The notes under the pieces: generated by a model
What the model was told of the DNA's origin: nothing
Seen by the model: the letters and a program-made list of their open reading frames with translations, nothing else
Database searches by the model: none
In this document: piece after piece, positions 11,521 through 22,751 of the stretch
Numbering within the stretch: position 1 is the stretch's first letter
Layout of the letters: each line of letters opens with the position of its first letter
Made by a program: the position numbers and the translations under genes
Source: Przewalskia tangutica
Lineage: Eukaryota; Streptophyta; Magnoliopsida; Solanales; Solanaceae
DNA length: 64,000 bases
Direction of reading: 5' to 3'
NCBI GenBank assembly: GCA_029844215.1
Contig: CM056736.1
Coordinates: 25,481,501 to 25,545,500 of the forward strand

Positions 11521-13300
11521 GTAATCAAAATGGAAACATACCCGTGGAATTCTCCGTCACTGCCCGGCCGTCGAGTAAGTTCTCACAAGTCAACGGCGCC
11601 TATCGAGACGCGGTAACACGTAAATACAACACTTGTACAACAAAGGCTATCATCACAAGCATAGGCAAGTTTCACACAACTCAAAGTACTTTCACATAAG
11701 TCACACAATACGTAGTATAAAAATCGTGACTATCTTTTTAAGTAAACAAGACACGTCCACTTTTGTAAAATCAAGTAACAACATTATTTTCCAAACGTTC
11801 AAGTTTGCCTAATTTCAAATGCTCAAGTCACTTATTTTAGAAAGGTTTCATAACTCATAGTCTTAATCTCTTTTAAAACAATTGAGTAACATATGTCATA
11901 TATGTGAGTAGTTTATTCTTGTTTATAACGATCTTATTACAGCAGCCATGATCTAGAAAATGTAATATCATTTTGTCTCATCTTAGCTTCTATGCAGATG
12001 GAGGTTTCTCTGGTTTTAATACAACACATCATTATTCAATACATTTTCCTTTATTAACGTTGCGGTGGTGCTGTCGATACACATTACGATTCCCAAATCA
12101 AGAAACATTATCCCTTTAAAAACCAGGTACTAATTACTCACGAATGAGGTTTCACACAACATCCAAATTAAAACAAATAAGTTAAGTCTCTTATCTTATA
12201 AGATTAAGTCTCTTAACTTCTAACATCAGTAAACCATTTTCTTACCTACATAAAGTCGTTATAACCAACTTCCCATAAAGCCGTTATAACACTTTATGTT
12301 TAAACCAAACAAATACACTTAGCACTGCACGCCCACCGTCTTACATAGTTACACATATCATGCTAGAACAGATAGGAAGAGGTTCACATACCTCGCGGCA
12401 GTATCGACATAAGCAAAATGCTCTAAGTACTACAACGCTAGCCCTTTCCACTCCTCAAGTAGAATACGCTACTCTTAGTACTTTCACCTAAAAAGGTCAC
12501 AAACGTCTATTAACTTTTAAACATACGGTTCCATTTCTCTGAAAATTGCAAAGACTCACACACGCAACAGTAAATCTTCTCTCTATCGGCCGGCTACAAG
12601 CCAACCGGGGTTTACACGTCTAACAGGACGTGTACCATTCTACTACACAACAATGCTTTACACAAGTCTCATGTCTGATACACCCTATGTAATTACAGTT
12701 GATTCTCTTCTTTAAATTGGGCTTAAGTCAAAAGACATTGCACAATAATGTTGATTATATATAGTATACCTCAACTATATATTCCTACTACATGTAATCT
12801 CCAATTACAATAAGGGGACAAGAATATTTACCTCGACAAGCCCAAAATTATCCAAGTTATAATGTCGATCCTGAGCAAGGTTTAGCTCCTACTCCGTGCG
12901 CTCCAATCCGCTCCAAACAACCCTTAGAAGTTCTAACCAACTTCTACTCAAATACTTCAACCAACTATGAAGATTTCCTTAGGGTTTCGGTTTGAGACTA
13001 AAAGGACAAAAGGTAGTATTTCCGGGCTCTACGTATAGAGGTAACTTTTGGAATACAACAAGGTAAAGGCTACGGTATTTTGGGCATTATAACAATACTC
13101 GGAGAGTATTTCTACCAAGAGGGGGGGTGTATTATACGAAACAACTAGGCTAGGGGGGGTACCCCACGGCTAGCACCACAAAGGGGGGAGGCTCTCGGCC
13201 ACAAGGCCACTCGAGGGAAGTGAGGCTTAGGACGATGGCTCACAAGGGGGAAGGTGGATTTAGACATTGGAAATTTGTGATGAATAAGTCTTCAAAGAGA

Positions 13301-13312
13301 GGGGTATTTATA
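13301..13312 (-). promoter_or_regulatory. TATA box of solo LTR A
   Basis: TATAAATACCCC on the minus strand, about 720 bp inside the LTR and downstream of the G-box-like palindromes. It is consistent with a U3 promoter directed toward lower coordinates. Confidence 0.55.
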
Positions 13313-13514
13313 GGGAAGCCAAGGGCCAACCAATGGACAAGATCAAGCCATGTGCAAGGCAAGTGTAAGGCCTTGATCAAGCCAAGTGCACCCTATCCCC
13401 TACTCCACAAAACATGGCTCAAAACAATGCACAAAACAAGGCCAAAACAAGGCACAAAACAAGGCACGATAAGGCACAAGCGTGAGCGAATCGGCTGTCA
13501 GTCACCGTGAGGGT

Positions 13515-13703
13515 GACAAGTGTCACCCTCCCGTTGGTCCAAGATGTTTCGTCGCTCGGAAAAATCCGCAAAAATACAAAACGACATAGCCGGAATTTTC
13601 CCTTCGCAAGCTACGCAAAACGTTTCGTCGAAAAACGACTCTAACCGGGTGTTGTGCACAAAGGTAAATTCGGCCAAGCCACCTAGGGGGGGTGACACGT
13701 GTC
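13515..13703 (-). promoter_or_regulatory. Duplicated G-box-like palindromes in solo LTR A
   Basis: GACAAGTGTC (13515-13524) and GACACGTGTC (13694-13703) each sit in a GGTGACA...TGTCRCCCTCC context, about 180 bp apart. The second contains a perfect CACGTG core, the binding site class of bZIP/bHLH factors. The motif recurs in solo LTRs B, C and D. Confidence 0.5.
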
Positions 13704-14036
13704 GCCCTCCTACTTGTCCAAAATAATTCATCTTCCGAAAATATCCAAAATGGCCAAAATCTCAAAATCAAAGCGGGCCCCACAAAACCGTAAATTTCTC
13801 CCGTGGGCCCCACGTGACCATTTCCGAAAATAAAATTCCATAATTCTAATATAATCTAAGAAGCCCAAATTCCAAATCTGGGAACCCAATTCCCTTCAAC
13901 GAACATTTTTCCTTACAAAAACCGGAGACTTTTTCCGTGGAAGAATCACCTCTTTCTTCCTTTCCAATTTTTCTGTCGTGCTCTCGTACGTACGTCCTCG
14001 CATACATACCCTGAGAATACGGGGTATAACAGTTTC

Positions 14037-14558
14037 AAACCTATGTAAAAACTCAACATTCTGCCATTATTAAATATTTTCTGGCTGATTTAGGAGGTGA
14101 ATACACTAGTGGAGATCTTTCTGGTATTTTCAAAGCTGATGGTACAATCAGTCTTCTTGTACTGATATACCACAACAAAATGGGGTAGCCGAGAGAAAGT
14201 ATAGGCATATTGTTGAGACCGCTAGATCTATGCTTTTGTCCGCTAGTGTACCTAGTGAATTTTGGGGAGAAGTCGTTCTTACATCTATTTATCTTATTAA
14301 TAGGATCCCTACCTCTCATAATTCTGGGATTTCTTCGTATGCTAGACTATTTGGTCACACCCCACTATATTTCCATTTGAAAGTTTTTGGTTCTACATGT
14401 TTTGTTCTACGTCCACATGCAGAGCGTACTAAGTTATCTTCTCGTGTCGCCATTTGTGTTTTTCTTGTATATAGGGTTGGGCAGAAAGGTTATCGTTGTC
14501 ATGATCCAGTCTCTGGAAAATTGTATGTGTCTCGTAATGTTTCCTTTATTGAGCATGT
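14037..14558 (+). pseudogene. copia integrase, second part
   Basis: This continues the interrupted integrase after the GTTTC duplication. A degenerate FLADLGGEYTS segment leads to SASVPSEFWGEVVLTSIYLINRIPTSH, then the C-terminal FGCPLFVLRPHAERTKL-like region and GYRCHDPVSGKLYVSRNVSF. A frame change separates the first 190 bp from the ATG-led stretch at 14230. Solo LTR B cuts it at 14558 after the codons for FIEHV. Confidence 0.75.
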
Positions 14559-17149
14559 TGTCACGACCCGACCCCGGATCCGTGACCGGTGCCTTAACCC
14601 GGGAACCCTTGTGACACAACATCAGAGAAAACCAGCGGAATATAAACTCACAATAAACAACTATAATGATATAAAATAGTCTAGCCCAAAATGGCTACCC
14701 CAAAAGTACATAAAACCGAACAGTTACATCCTTAAACAAACCAAGTTATGACAAGACTACAGGCCTCTAAGAAGGAGTAACACTATGACGGGACAGGGCC
14801 CCGTCATGCCCCTGAATGTACAAAACATCAACAACACCAGGGAGAACCATACCAAAAGTCGAGCCTCCGAAGAAATGGAGCTCCTGACACCTGAGTAAAA
14901 GATCCTAGGAATGAGGATCTACCACCTGCTTTCCCTTACCTGCGGCATGAACGCAGCCCACGAGGAAGGGGGTCAGTACACAACGTACCAAGTATGTAAA
15001 ATTGGAAAATACTGTAGTAATATCATAAGTCCAAAATACACTGAAGTTATAGATAAAAATCAAATTATGTTGCACTGTGCCTTACTAACAATGAGAGTAA
15101 CAAGTATAAGTATAATCTTTGCGTAAAAATAGGAGGCTCATGATCAAAACAGGATCTCTACTTTGTAGTATCATTAAGCAATCCTACTCGCAGGGCTTTC
15201 ACCCGCATGGATCTTGTGGATCCGCGTAAGGCCATCCCTCGCGTGGGACTATTTCACCGCGTGGGACTATTTCACCGCATGGATCCTGTGGACCCGCGTG
15301 GGACTATTTCACCGCGTGTGACTATTTCACCGCGTGGACCCAATGGGCCGCGTGAGTACAAGCGCGCTTTTCGCATCATGGGTAGAAAATCCATGGAATA
15401 CGTGATAATAACAATGATAATACATAAATCAGACTGGCTAGTATACATAACATAAAGCGCCATCGAATACTCGGTGATAACAATAATAATACATAAATCA
15501 AGACAACGGCTAGTATACATACATAACATAAGCGCTAGGCTTATCATAACATAAACAAGATAAGAAATCTTCTAACTTCTTATGAACATTATTAATATAA
15601 ATCCTCTCATTTTAGCTCATTAAGGCACTACATGTCTTTTTAAGAGAAATCAGAATTTAACCCAAGTATCACATACAGTAAACCTTTTGAAATGACTCCT
15701 TTTATATAAAACTTCCAAGATACTAATATCAATAGTATCATGTCACAACCACTTTCAAAACAAGTCACAATTTTCCATTTAGAAAATATCCCAAGCTTCT
15801 AAATCAAGTGATTTCATTTCTTTAAAACCTTAGGCCATTAATGCCCTAAAACAATTTACCTTCCACAAATTCAACTCATTTTCCCTTGCTTATTTTATGT
15901 AAAGTAAACCCTTCTTTATTTAACTTTTTCCCAAACAAATATAATCAACTTCCCATAAAGCCGTTATATTAACAATTTACGTTAGTCAAACACATTTCCA
16001 CATGTCGAGGACTTATACCTTTAAAACGAAACAAGTATCATATACCTCAAAACAAGTGAAGATTATCAAATCTTGTCGATACCGCACTACATAGATACAA
16101 CTACTCATGCTCAAAAGATAGGAAAGCTCTACATACCTCTTGGTCAATCCACTTGTTAATTCCAACTATCGCACGTAATACGTCAACCTATAATGACCAT
16201 AATACGTTTATTAACTTCTAGTTTCAAAGTAGAATATTTCCAAGTTCAAGGTTACTAATTCCTATGGAAAATTGGGCAGCATTTCCTTTATTTCTACTCA
16301 CTTGCCACCTTTTCAAAGGCCGATTTTTAACACTCAAACGCCACATTTAAGGCCCAACATCCAAACCAACACAAAGGGGATTACACACCTAAACTTGGGT
16401 GTGTAAAATTCTGCCCCATAAGTTATAACAATTAATCTTAACAAGTTTAAGGTAATTTTTAGGCTACAACATGCTCACATAACCTCTTTAGCCAAATCCT
16501 TCATACCCAAACCACATTTCTTGCATGCAATGACTCTAAGAGCATTATTTACTACCACAAGTTCTTTCTTCTTAACATGCAACACTAAAAACTAATTATA
16601 AAGGAAGAATCATTACCTTAGAGCTTTAGCCAAATTTTTCCAACAACTTGCTAGCTTCCTTTCCAAGAACACCACCACAACAACCTTCACAAGCTAGCCA
16701 CAAGCTTCCTTCTTACCTTTTCTTTTCAGATTTTTCCTAAGGCTATAATATCTCTTGGAATTTTAGAGAAGGAGTAACTTGAAATTTTAAGAGAGAAGGA
16801 AGAGCTTTTGTCTAAGAGAGAGATGAAAGATGACCAAGTCTTCAAGACTTGGTCAATATACTGCATGCAAAATCGGATGGGGACACTTGTCACCTCCCGC
16901 CTTTTAAAAGAAAAGATCGATTTTCCTAAGTTTTTCGCCAGATTTCGCCTCGGCGCGCCCTGCGATCGCGCCCGGCCGCAACTCTGCGGACTCGGAACTC
17001 CGGCGCGCGGCCCAGTTCCGCGCGGCCACGATTCCCGCTTAGGCGCGCGGCCTCGTGCGCGCGGCTGAGCCCGACCGAAATTTTTGATTTCGAGTCCTAA
17101 CTCCTTTCGCACGGCCCCATACGCTCGGCCTGAACCACGGGGTATAACA
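14559..17149 (-). mobile_element. Solo LTR, same family, copy B
   Basis: This 2591-bp insertion begins TGTCACGACCCG and ends GGGGTATAACA, flanked by the perfect duplication CATGT (14554-14558 and 17150-17154). It has no coding capacity of its own; a long minus-strand frame at 16726-17190 is an artefact of the GC-rich patch. It shares with copies A, C and D the GACGGGACAGGGCCCC block, the CCCATAAAGCCGTTATA block and a GACACTTGTC palindrome (16882-16891). A hairpin GACCAAGTCTT-C-AAGACTTGGTC lies at 16832-16854. Copies B and C are the closest pair. Confidence 0.8.
15190..15545. repeat. Minisatellite in solo LTR B
   Basis: Units of about 18 bp, CCGCGTGGGACTATTTCA and variants with CATGGATCCTGTGGACC, occupy 15199-15350. 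A two-copy repeat containing ATACATAAATCA...CTAGTATACATA follows at 15415-15535. Related GGTGAAATAGTCCC units occur in copy C. Confidence 0.7.
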
Positions 17150-17154
17150 CATGT

Positions 17155-18990
17155 TCTTTTATTTTCCATCTTACCTACCTCACATGGCATGACAAAATCT
17201 GACCTTATTGATATTGATCCATTTGATGTTGATTGCCCATCTGACTATATATCTATATCATCTGTTCCTTCTCAGTGTTCTGGCAGGTCCCATGACATTG
17301 ATATCCAGCCCCCTCCTACGCCTATTTCAGAACCTCTTGTGGTTGCATATCCAGATTCACCTCGCTGTCCTAAACGCACTCTACGATCTACTCAGGTATC
17401 CGATTTTGATTATTCTTGCTATGCTTCATCATTCGCTTCCTTTCTAGTTTCTATTAATTCTCTCTGTGAGTCTACCTCCTACTCTGAGGCAGCTCATAAT
17501 CTTTTTTGGCAAGAGGCTATGAATGAGGAACTGACTATTTTGAACAAAACTGGTACTTGGGATTTGATTTCTCTACCGACTGGTAAGAAAACTATTGGTT
17601 CTCGATGGTATACAAGTTTAAGACCAAGTCTGATGGTTCTATTGAGCGATATAAAGCTCGTTTGGTTGCAAAGGATTTTGCTCAAGAATATGGTATAGAT
17701 TATGAAGAGACTTTTGCACATGTTGCAAAGATGACATCTGCCCGGGTTCTTATTGCAGTGGTCTATGTTCGTCATTGGCATATTTCACAATAATGTTAAA
17801 AATGCATTTTTGAATGGGGATCTTCAAGAAGAAGTCTACATGGTCTCTCCACCTAGCATTTTCCATAGTCCAGGACAGGTGTGCGGGCTTAATAAAGCTT
17901 TGTATGGTCTCAAACAAGATCCAAGAGCTTGGTTCGACAAGTTCTTCACTGTAGTATCATCTTTTGGGTTTATTTCCAGCTTCATGATTCATCATTATTT
18001 GTTAAATCATCCTCTGCAGATTGTATTTTGCTTTTGTTGTACGTTAATGACATGATCATTATAGGTGATGATATTGATGATATTGCAAACCTAAAATCTA
18101 TTTTGTCTCGCCGTTTTGAGATGAAAGATTTAGGTCATCTACGTTACTTTTTAGGCATTGAGGTAGCTTATTCTGAGAAGGGATATCTTTTTTCTTAGTC
18201 TAAGTACACTGCAGATATTCTTGAGCGGGCCCGTCTCACATATACTCATATAGTTGACTCTCCTCTTGAGGTTAATGTTCGATATACACCTACTGACGGG
18301 GATCCTCTTACTGAGACCACTTTATATCGTTCAGTTGTGGGGAGTCTGGTGTACCTCACCATTACTCGCCCTGACATTGCATATGTTGTTCAGATTGTCA
18401 GCCAGTTCGTTTTCTCTCCTACATTTGTACATTGGGCTGCAGTTATACGTAATCTTTGCTATCTTCAAGGAATAATTTATCAGAGTCTCTTGTTTCCGTC
18501 GATCTCATCCTTGGAGTTTCGTGCATTTTCTGATGCAGATTGGGCTAGTAACCCGATTGATCGGAAATCCACTACTGGTTATTGTGTATTTTTAGGAGAT
18601 TCACTCATTTCATGAAAAAGTAAGATGTCGTTCCTGGGCCTATAAGACTGCTGATTTGCTTTATTTCTGCTCTTCAATAAGATGTTGTTTCTCGCTCTTC
18701 AACTGAGACAGAGTATCGTGCTATGGCTTCTACTACGTGTGAGATTGTATGGCTACGTTGGTTATTGGCTGATATGGGTGTCTCTATTTTCTCACCAACA
18801 CCGATGTACTGCGATAATAAGAGTTCTATTCAGATTGCACACAACACAGTCTTTCATGAACGTACCAAGCATATTGAGATTGATTGTCATATTATTTGAT
18901 ATCATCTTCAACAAGGCACTCTATCCTTGCCATTTGTCTCATCTTCGATGCAACTTGCAGATTTCTTCACAAAGGCACATACCTTACAGC
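17155..18990 (+). pseudogene. copia reverse transcriptase and RNase H, broken
   Basis: After a low-complexity linker, the reverse transcriptase begins near 17500 with the EAMNEELTILNKTGTWDLI segment. A frameshift near 17610 moves to YKARLVAKDFAQEYGIDYEETF. Another near 17780 leads to NAFLNGDLQEEVYM and ALYGLKQDPRAWF. The catalytic motif reads YVND at 18040-18051 instead of YVDD. RNase H follows with TRPDIAYVVQIVSQF and FSDADWASNPIDRKSTTGYC (near 18530-18590), then breaks up. Stops and frame changes occur throughout. Together with the gag, protease and integrase pieces it is a single decayed polyprotein gene. Confidence 0.8.
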
Positions 18991-19056
18991 GTCACCGGTT
19001 CTTTCTTGGAAAACTCTTGATATTTCTCTCTACACCATCGCGAGCTTGAGAGGGGA

Positions 19057-19239
19057 TATTAATTGGAACTTTTGTCCCACATCGGCAAGATGACATTATG
19101 TCATTTTATTAAAACCCTTTATATAGGGACGTAGTTGTTTTTCTTTAACTTACCAATTCACTATCAATAATAGTCGTATTCTCTTTTCTTTACTCTTGTA
19201 TTGTCTTACAAAGATTCATACATAATATGAATTCTAACA
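19057..19239 (+). repeat. 3' LTR of the copia element
   Basis: It follows a GCTTGAGAGGGGA polypurine tract. It begins TATTAATTGG (TG mutated to TA) and ends TTCTAACA, about 183 bp. It contains CCCTTTATATAGGG as promoter TATA and a CCCACATCGG block. The 5' copy is missing, so the borders rest on the terminal dinucleotides and the tract. Confidence 0.6.
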
Positions 19240-19299
19240 AACCAAAGCAAAGGAAACAACATGTAATAATAAAATTGTAGCCTAAGATAGTAGGAGAGT

Positions 19300-20545
19300 A
19301 CTAATAAATTAATGATAGGAGAAACTAGATAATATTCGACTACCTACTAACTTTCTACCATAATTTTTTAGCTTCATATCCTCCTATATAAGGTCATGTC
19401 CTCAGTAAGTTGCAGGTGTCATGTCTTGTCTAATCATCTCTCACTAATACTTTTTTAGCTTACCTGTACTTCTTCTAAGACCCACCATAGCCAACTTCTC
19501 ACACATCCTCACTAGGGGCATATGTGCATCTATTCACATGCATGAACTATCTCAGTCTCGTCTTCCTCATTTTATCCACCACGAAGGCCACTTCCAACTT
19601 GTCCTGAATATTTACGTTCCTAATTCTATCTTTTCTCCTAGTATGTCACACATCCATCTCAACATCCTCATTCTTGCTACTTTTATCTTCTAGATGTGTG
19701 AATTCTTGACTGGTCAACACTCCGCTTCATACAACATAGTTAGTCTAAGAACCACTTTATAAAACTTACCTTTAGGTTTTTGTAGCACATTTTTATCACA
19801 CAATACACCGGATGTGAGCCTCTATTTCACCCATCCTTCTCCAATATAATGTGTAACATCCTAGTCATTCTCCTTGTTTTCTTGAATTATTGCCCCAAGA
19901 TACCTGAAACCTCCTTTCTAGCAGATGACTTGTGCATCAATCTTCCACATTTTCCTCATAAGTTACGTCACTGACCTTGCTCTCCAAAAACTATGTCTTA
20001 TTCCTGCTCAACCTGAACATTTTATACTCCATGGTCTGTCTCCAAACCTTCAGTCTATTGTTAACTCTATCACATGTCTCGCCAATCAATAATATGTCAT
20101 CTACAAATAGCATACACCAATGCACCTCCCCCTAGCTATCCGCGACATTTCAAACATCACAAGGAAAATAAAAATAGGCCAAGGGTTGATCCACAGTGCA
20201 ACCCCATCACGAAAGAGAAAGTGCTCTGAGTCTCCTTCCACTGTCCTCACTCGAATCTTGGCTCCATCGTATATGTCCTTAATCAATCTAATGTAAGCTA
20301 CATGGACACCTCTAACCACCAAACATCTGCATAGAACTCCCCCCCTCCCCTAGAAACTTTGTCGTATGCTTTTTCTAAGTCAATGAACATCATATGTAAG
20401 TCCCTTTTCTTTTTCATATACTGCTTCATCAATCTCTTACGAGAAGAAAGACTTTTGTAGTCGAACGCTCTAACTTGAATCCAGATTTATTCTCCATAAT
20501 ACTCTCAACGCCCCCACCCTCATCTCCACCACCTTCTCTCAAAAT
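19300..20545 (-). mobile_element. Non-LTR (RTE-like LINE) reverse transcriptase remnant
   Basis: On the minus strand the translation shows FIDLEKAYDKVSR (near 20370), then YIRLIKDIYDGAKIRVRTVEGDSEHF (near 20290-20220). A degenerate catalytic segment with FVDD in place of FADD follows (near 20110), and long homology to the C-terminal part continues toward 19400. This series matches the plant RTE-type LINE reverse transcriptase, often mis-annotated as a host protein (family knowledge). Several stops and frameshifts are present. The endonuclease domain and the 5' end are missing. Borders are approximate. Confidence 0.75.
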
Positions 20546-21103
20546 AAATAGGTAAAACAAATAAATTTTATGTTAAAAAATACCTATGTGACAGCGAGTA
20601 CATCACACCTCTTTGTGTTGAGGTCGTCCAAGGGTGAAAACTATCCAAATGACCAAGTATAGGAGGTAATTAGGACTAAAAATAGTGTCAAGGACTTTTG
20701 AGATATTATGGCACAAAATAAGCATAAACAGTATAGAACAAACTCTTTTACTAAGAAATTAGTTTTGCATGGCTACTACTAAAAACATGCCTTCCCTTGT
20801 TACTTTTTTGTTTGTTGATTGTGTGCTTTTACCTATACTAACCAAAGTAGTGCTTCGTTAAATTTCATTATACTTTCTTAAGTAAAATATTGATAATTTA
20901 CTTTCAACAATGTTACGAGGTAAACATTTGGTTCTTACCCCTTTTAAATGCAGTAACAGATTGAAAATTGATGTGCAATGCACCTAATCCTCCACTTTTG
21001 TTCCCCGCACCGAGTTAACATAATAATTTTAGTGCCAACGAACTCGAAGGCCTTCAAAAATATAAAATGTTTTTTACTAAAAATACCTTATGTTGAAAAG
21101 TGG

Positions 21104-21135
<32 letters not shown>

Positions 21136-21185
21136 TAAAACTTTTTTGAAGTCGATGTTTGGTTAATATGGAGAGTCGTGTTGCC
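20546..21185. other. AT-rich intergenic stretch
   Basis: I see no gene or recognisable element here, apart from an (AT)n microsatellite at about 21106-21131. Confidence 0.5.
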
Positions 21186-22265
21186 TAGGGGTGGCAATGG
21201 GGCATGTTAGGGCAGGGCAAGTCTTGACCTGCTAAGATGTTAACCCTCCCTGCCCTGCTCCGTTTAGCATTTTTTAAAAATTTGTCCTACCCCGCCCTGC
21301 CCTGTTTATGTTATTTTTCATTTTTCACTTTCAACTTTGTATTTATTTTGTTAACTTTTAAAAAAAAAAAATGGATGAACAATTAGTCTATTGTCATAAT
21401 TTCTTAATATTAAGTATTTTATGAACTGAGTTTATTTTTTAAATGTTATTTCTTTCTTTCAACCTTTCGCACTTTCCACTTATAAGGGTTACAACTCTCA
21501 AACCGTAACCCCAAATAAGATATTTATTACGCCGAGATGAAGGTAACACGGAGACCTAAGACTATCACAAGTTTACTCTTGAAATACTTAGTGTAACTAG
21601 TACAAATTCACGCAAGAACAACCCTATAAAAACCATTTCGCCATAATTTTTATGAAACAAGACACAATCTTAAGACAGTCATAACTTCCTATCCGTAAAT
21701 CGGATTAATCCCCATAAAGTATCAAATTGTCGAGAACAGAGAAAACTAAAACTTTTATTCAACACAAAGTTGATCTGAGACAGAAACTTTAAACAGTGAT
21801 AACTTTCAAACCGTATGTCGTATTTATCCCCGTAAAGTCTCAAACTGTCGATAACAGAGTAATATAGAACTCTTATTCAGCACAAACTTTCAGATTTTTT
21901 ACCTATTTGTACAGTTTTTACGCTATACATTCTACCCTTCCAGATTTCGATTGATCTGAGGCCGAAATTTTAAACAATGATAACTTTCAAACTGTAAGTC
22001 GGATTAATCCCCGTAAAGTCTCAATATGACCGTAACATAAGGATGTACAACTTTATAAAATTTTATCCAATTCTAACAAGTACAACCAAGTATAACAAAT
22101 TATATCTTTAAATTTGCACAAAAAAAGTTGTAGTCTTATTAACTGTCCTGCCCTATTTAGAATTTTCTAAAAATGTGCTTTGACCGATCCAGCCCTGTCC
22201 CGTTTAAGCATTGCCCTACCCTGCCCGTTTAACCTGTCCTACCCCGCCCTGCCCCATTTGCCATA
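21186..22265. mobile_element. hAT-like non-autonomous element with 8-bp target duplication
   Basis: The left end TAGGGGTGGCAATGGGGC and the right end GCCCCATTTGCCATA form degenerate terminal inverted repeats. They are flanked by GTGTTGCC (21178-21185) and GTGTTGAC (22266-22273), an 8-bp duplication with one mismatch, as expected for hAT transposition. Both subterminal regions are rich in GGGCAGGG/CCCTGCCC. There is no transposase frame. The centre (about 21660-22090) carries tandem units resembling those in the gypsy LTR at 8165-8710. A partial relative lies at 52393-52570. Confidence 0.7.
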
Positions 22266-22751
22266 GTGTTGACCAATTTCATAAACAAAAACTGCTCACC
22301 TCATTGTCCATTTCACGTTTATCCATCTAGCTGCATCGTTGATTGTTCTCATAGTTTAGCAATAAAAATATCTAGACAACACTACGTTTAGAACTAAACT
22401 TATTAAGAACTCTTTCCTGTCATGACCAGCACACTGCAAAAGGCACCTGTTGAAAATCGACATATTCACTAATGTTGAAACTCTAATAAAATATAGCAAA
22501 AAGATAAAATCTAAACCGCTAAAACATTGAACAGATTACAAGCTTTGGCATATTCAGATATTGAAGATCACCACAAATCTAGTGAGAAGACAATGGACAA
22601 TATAAAGCAAAGAAATCAATAAAGTATTTTCAAAAGTATATAAAAACGATATAAAAAGCAAGCAACAAGAGACCAGTACATGGGTGGACTCCTATTGCAA
22701 CCAGATGCACGAAAATGTAAACAAAAATTCATGAGCTTAAGCTCCTCCATT
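22266..22751. other. Downstream flank of the SPB1 gene
   Basis: About 490 bp, AT-rich, between the hAT-like element and the SPB1 stop codon. The SPB1 3' untranslated region presumably lies in it. I see no further gene and no clear AATAAA signal on the minus strand. Confidence 0.4.

Larger units (their letters stand above)
10727..14031 (-). mobile_element. Solo LTR, Tekay/chromovirus-like family, copy A
   Basis: This 3305-bp insertion begins TGTCACACCCCG and ends GGGGTATAACA on the plus strand. It is bracketed by the perfect 5-bp duplication GTTTC (10722-10726 and 14032-14036). It carries no gag or pol. Homology of the CGTGACA end to the LTR/PBS junction at 8007 orients it on the minus strand. 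On that strand a TATAAATACCCC promoter box is present (13301-13312), with a GACACGTGTC palindrome upstream (13694-13703). Blocks near the GTGACA end (GAAAATCAGCGGAACATA, GACGGGACGGGGCC) recur in copies B, C and D. The best reading is a solo LTR left by recombination. A non-autonomous element is the alternative. Confidence 0.8.
9457..19239 (+). mobile_element. Ty1/copia element, 5'-truncated, carrying two nested solo LTRs
   Basis: A copia-order polyprotein (gag zinc knuckle, protease, integrase, reverse transcriptase, RNase H) runs across this interval once the insertions 10727-14031 and 14559-17149 are removed. Both insertions have perfect 5-bp duplications (GTTTC; CATGT). A short 3' LTR (19057-19239) closes the element. 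The 5' LTR and most of gag are missing at the AT microsatellite. Many stops and frameshifts, a stop inside the zinc knuckle and a YVND in place of the catalytic YVDD show that it is long dead. Confidence 0.85.

Noticed and set aside
13220..13813. Overlapping frames of 68-96 codons
   Set aside because: All are inside solo LTR A, around the duplicated palindromes, and none has homology or composition of a protein gene.
16726..17190. 154-codon minus-strand frame rich in Arg, Gly and Pro
   Set aside because: It lies in the GC-rich part of solo LTR B, crosses the LTR border into the copia host, and matches no family. GC-rich DNA lacks stops by chance.
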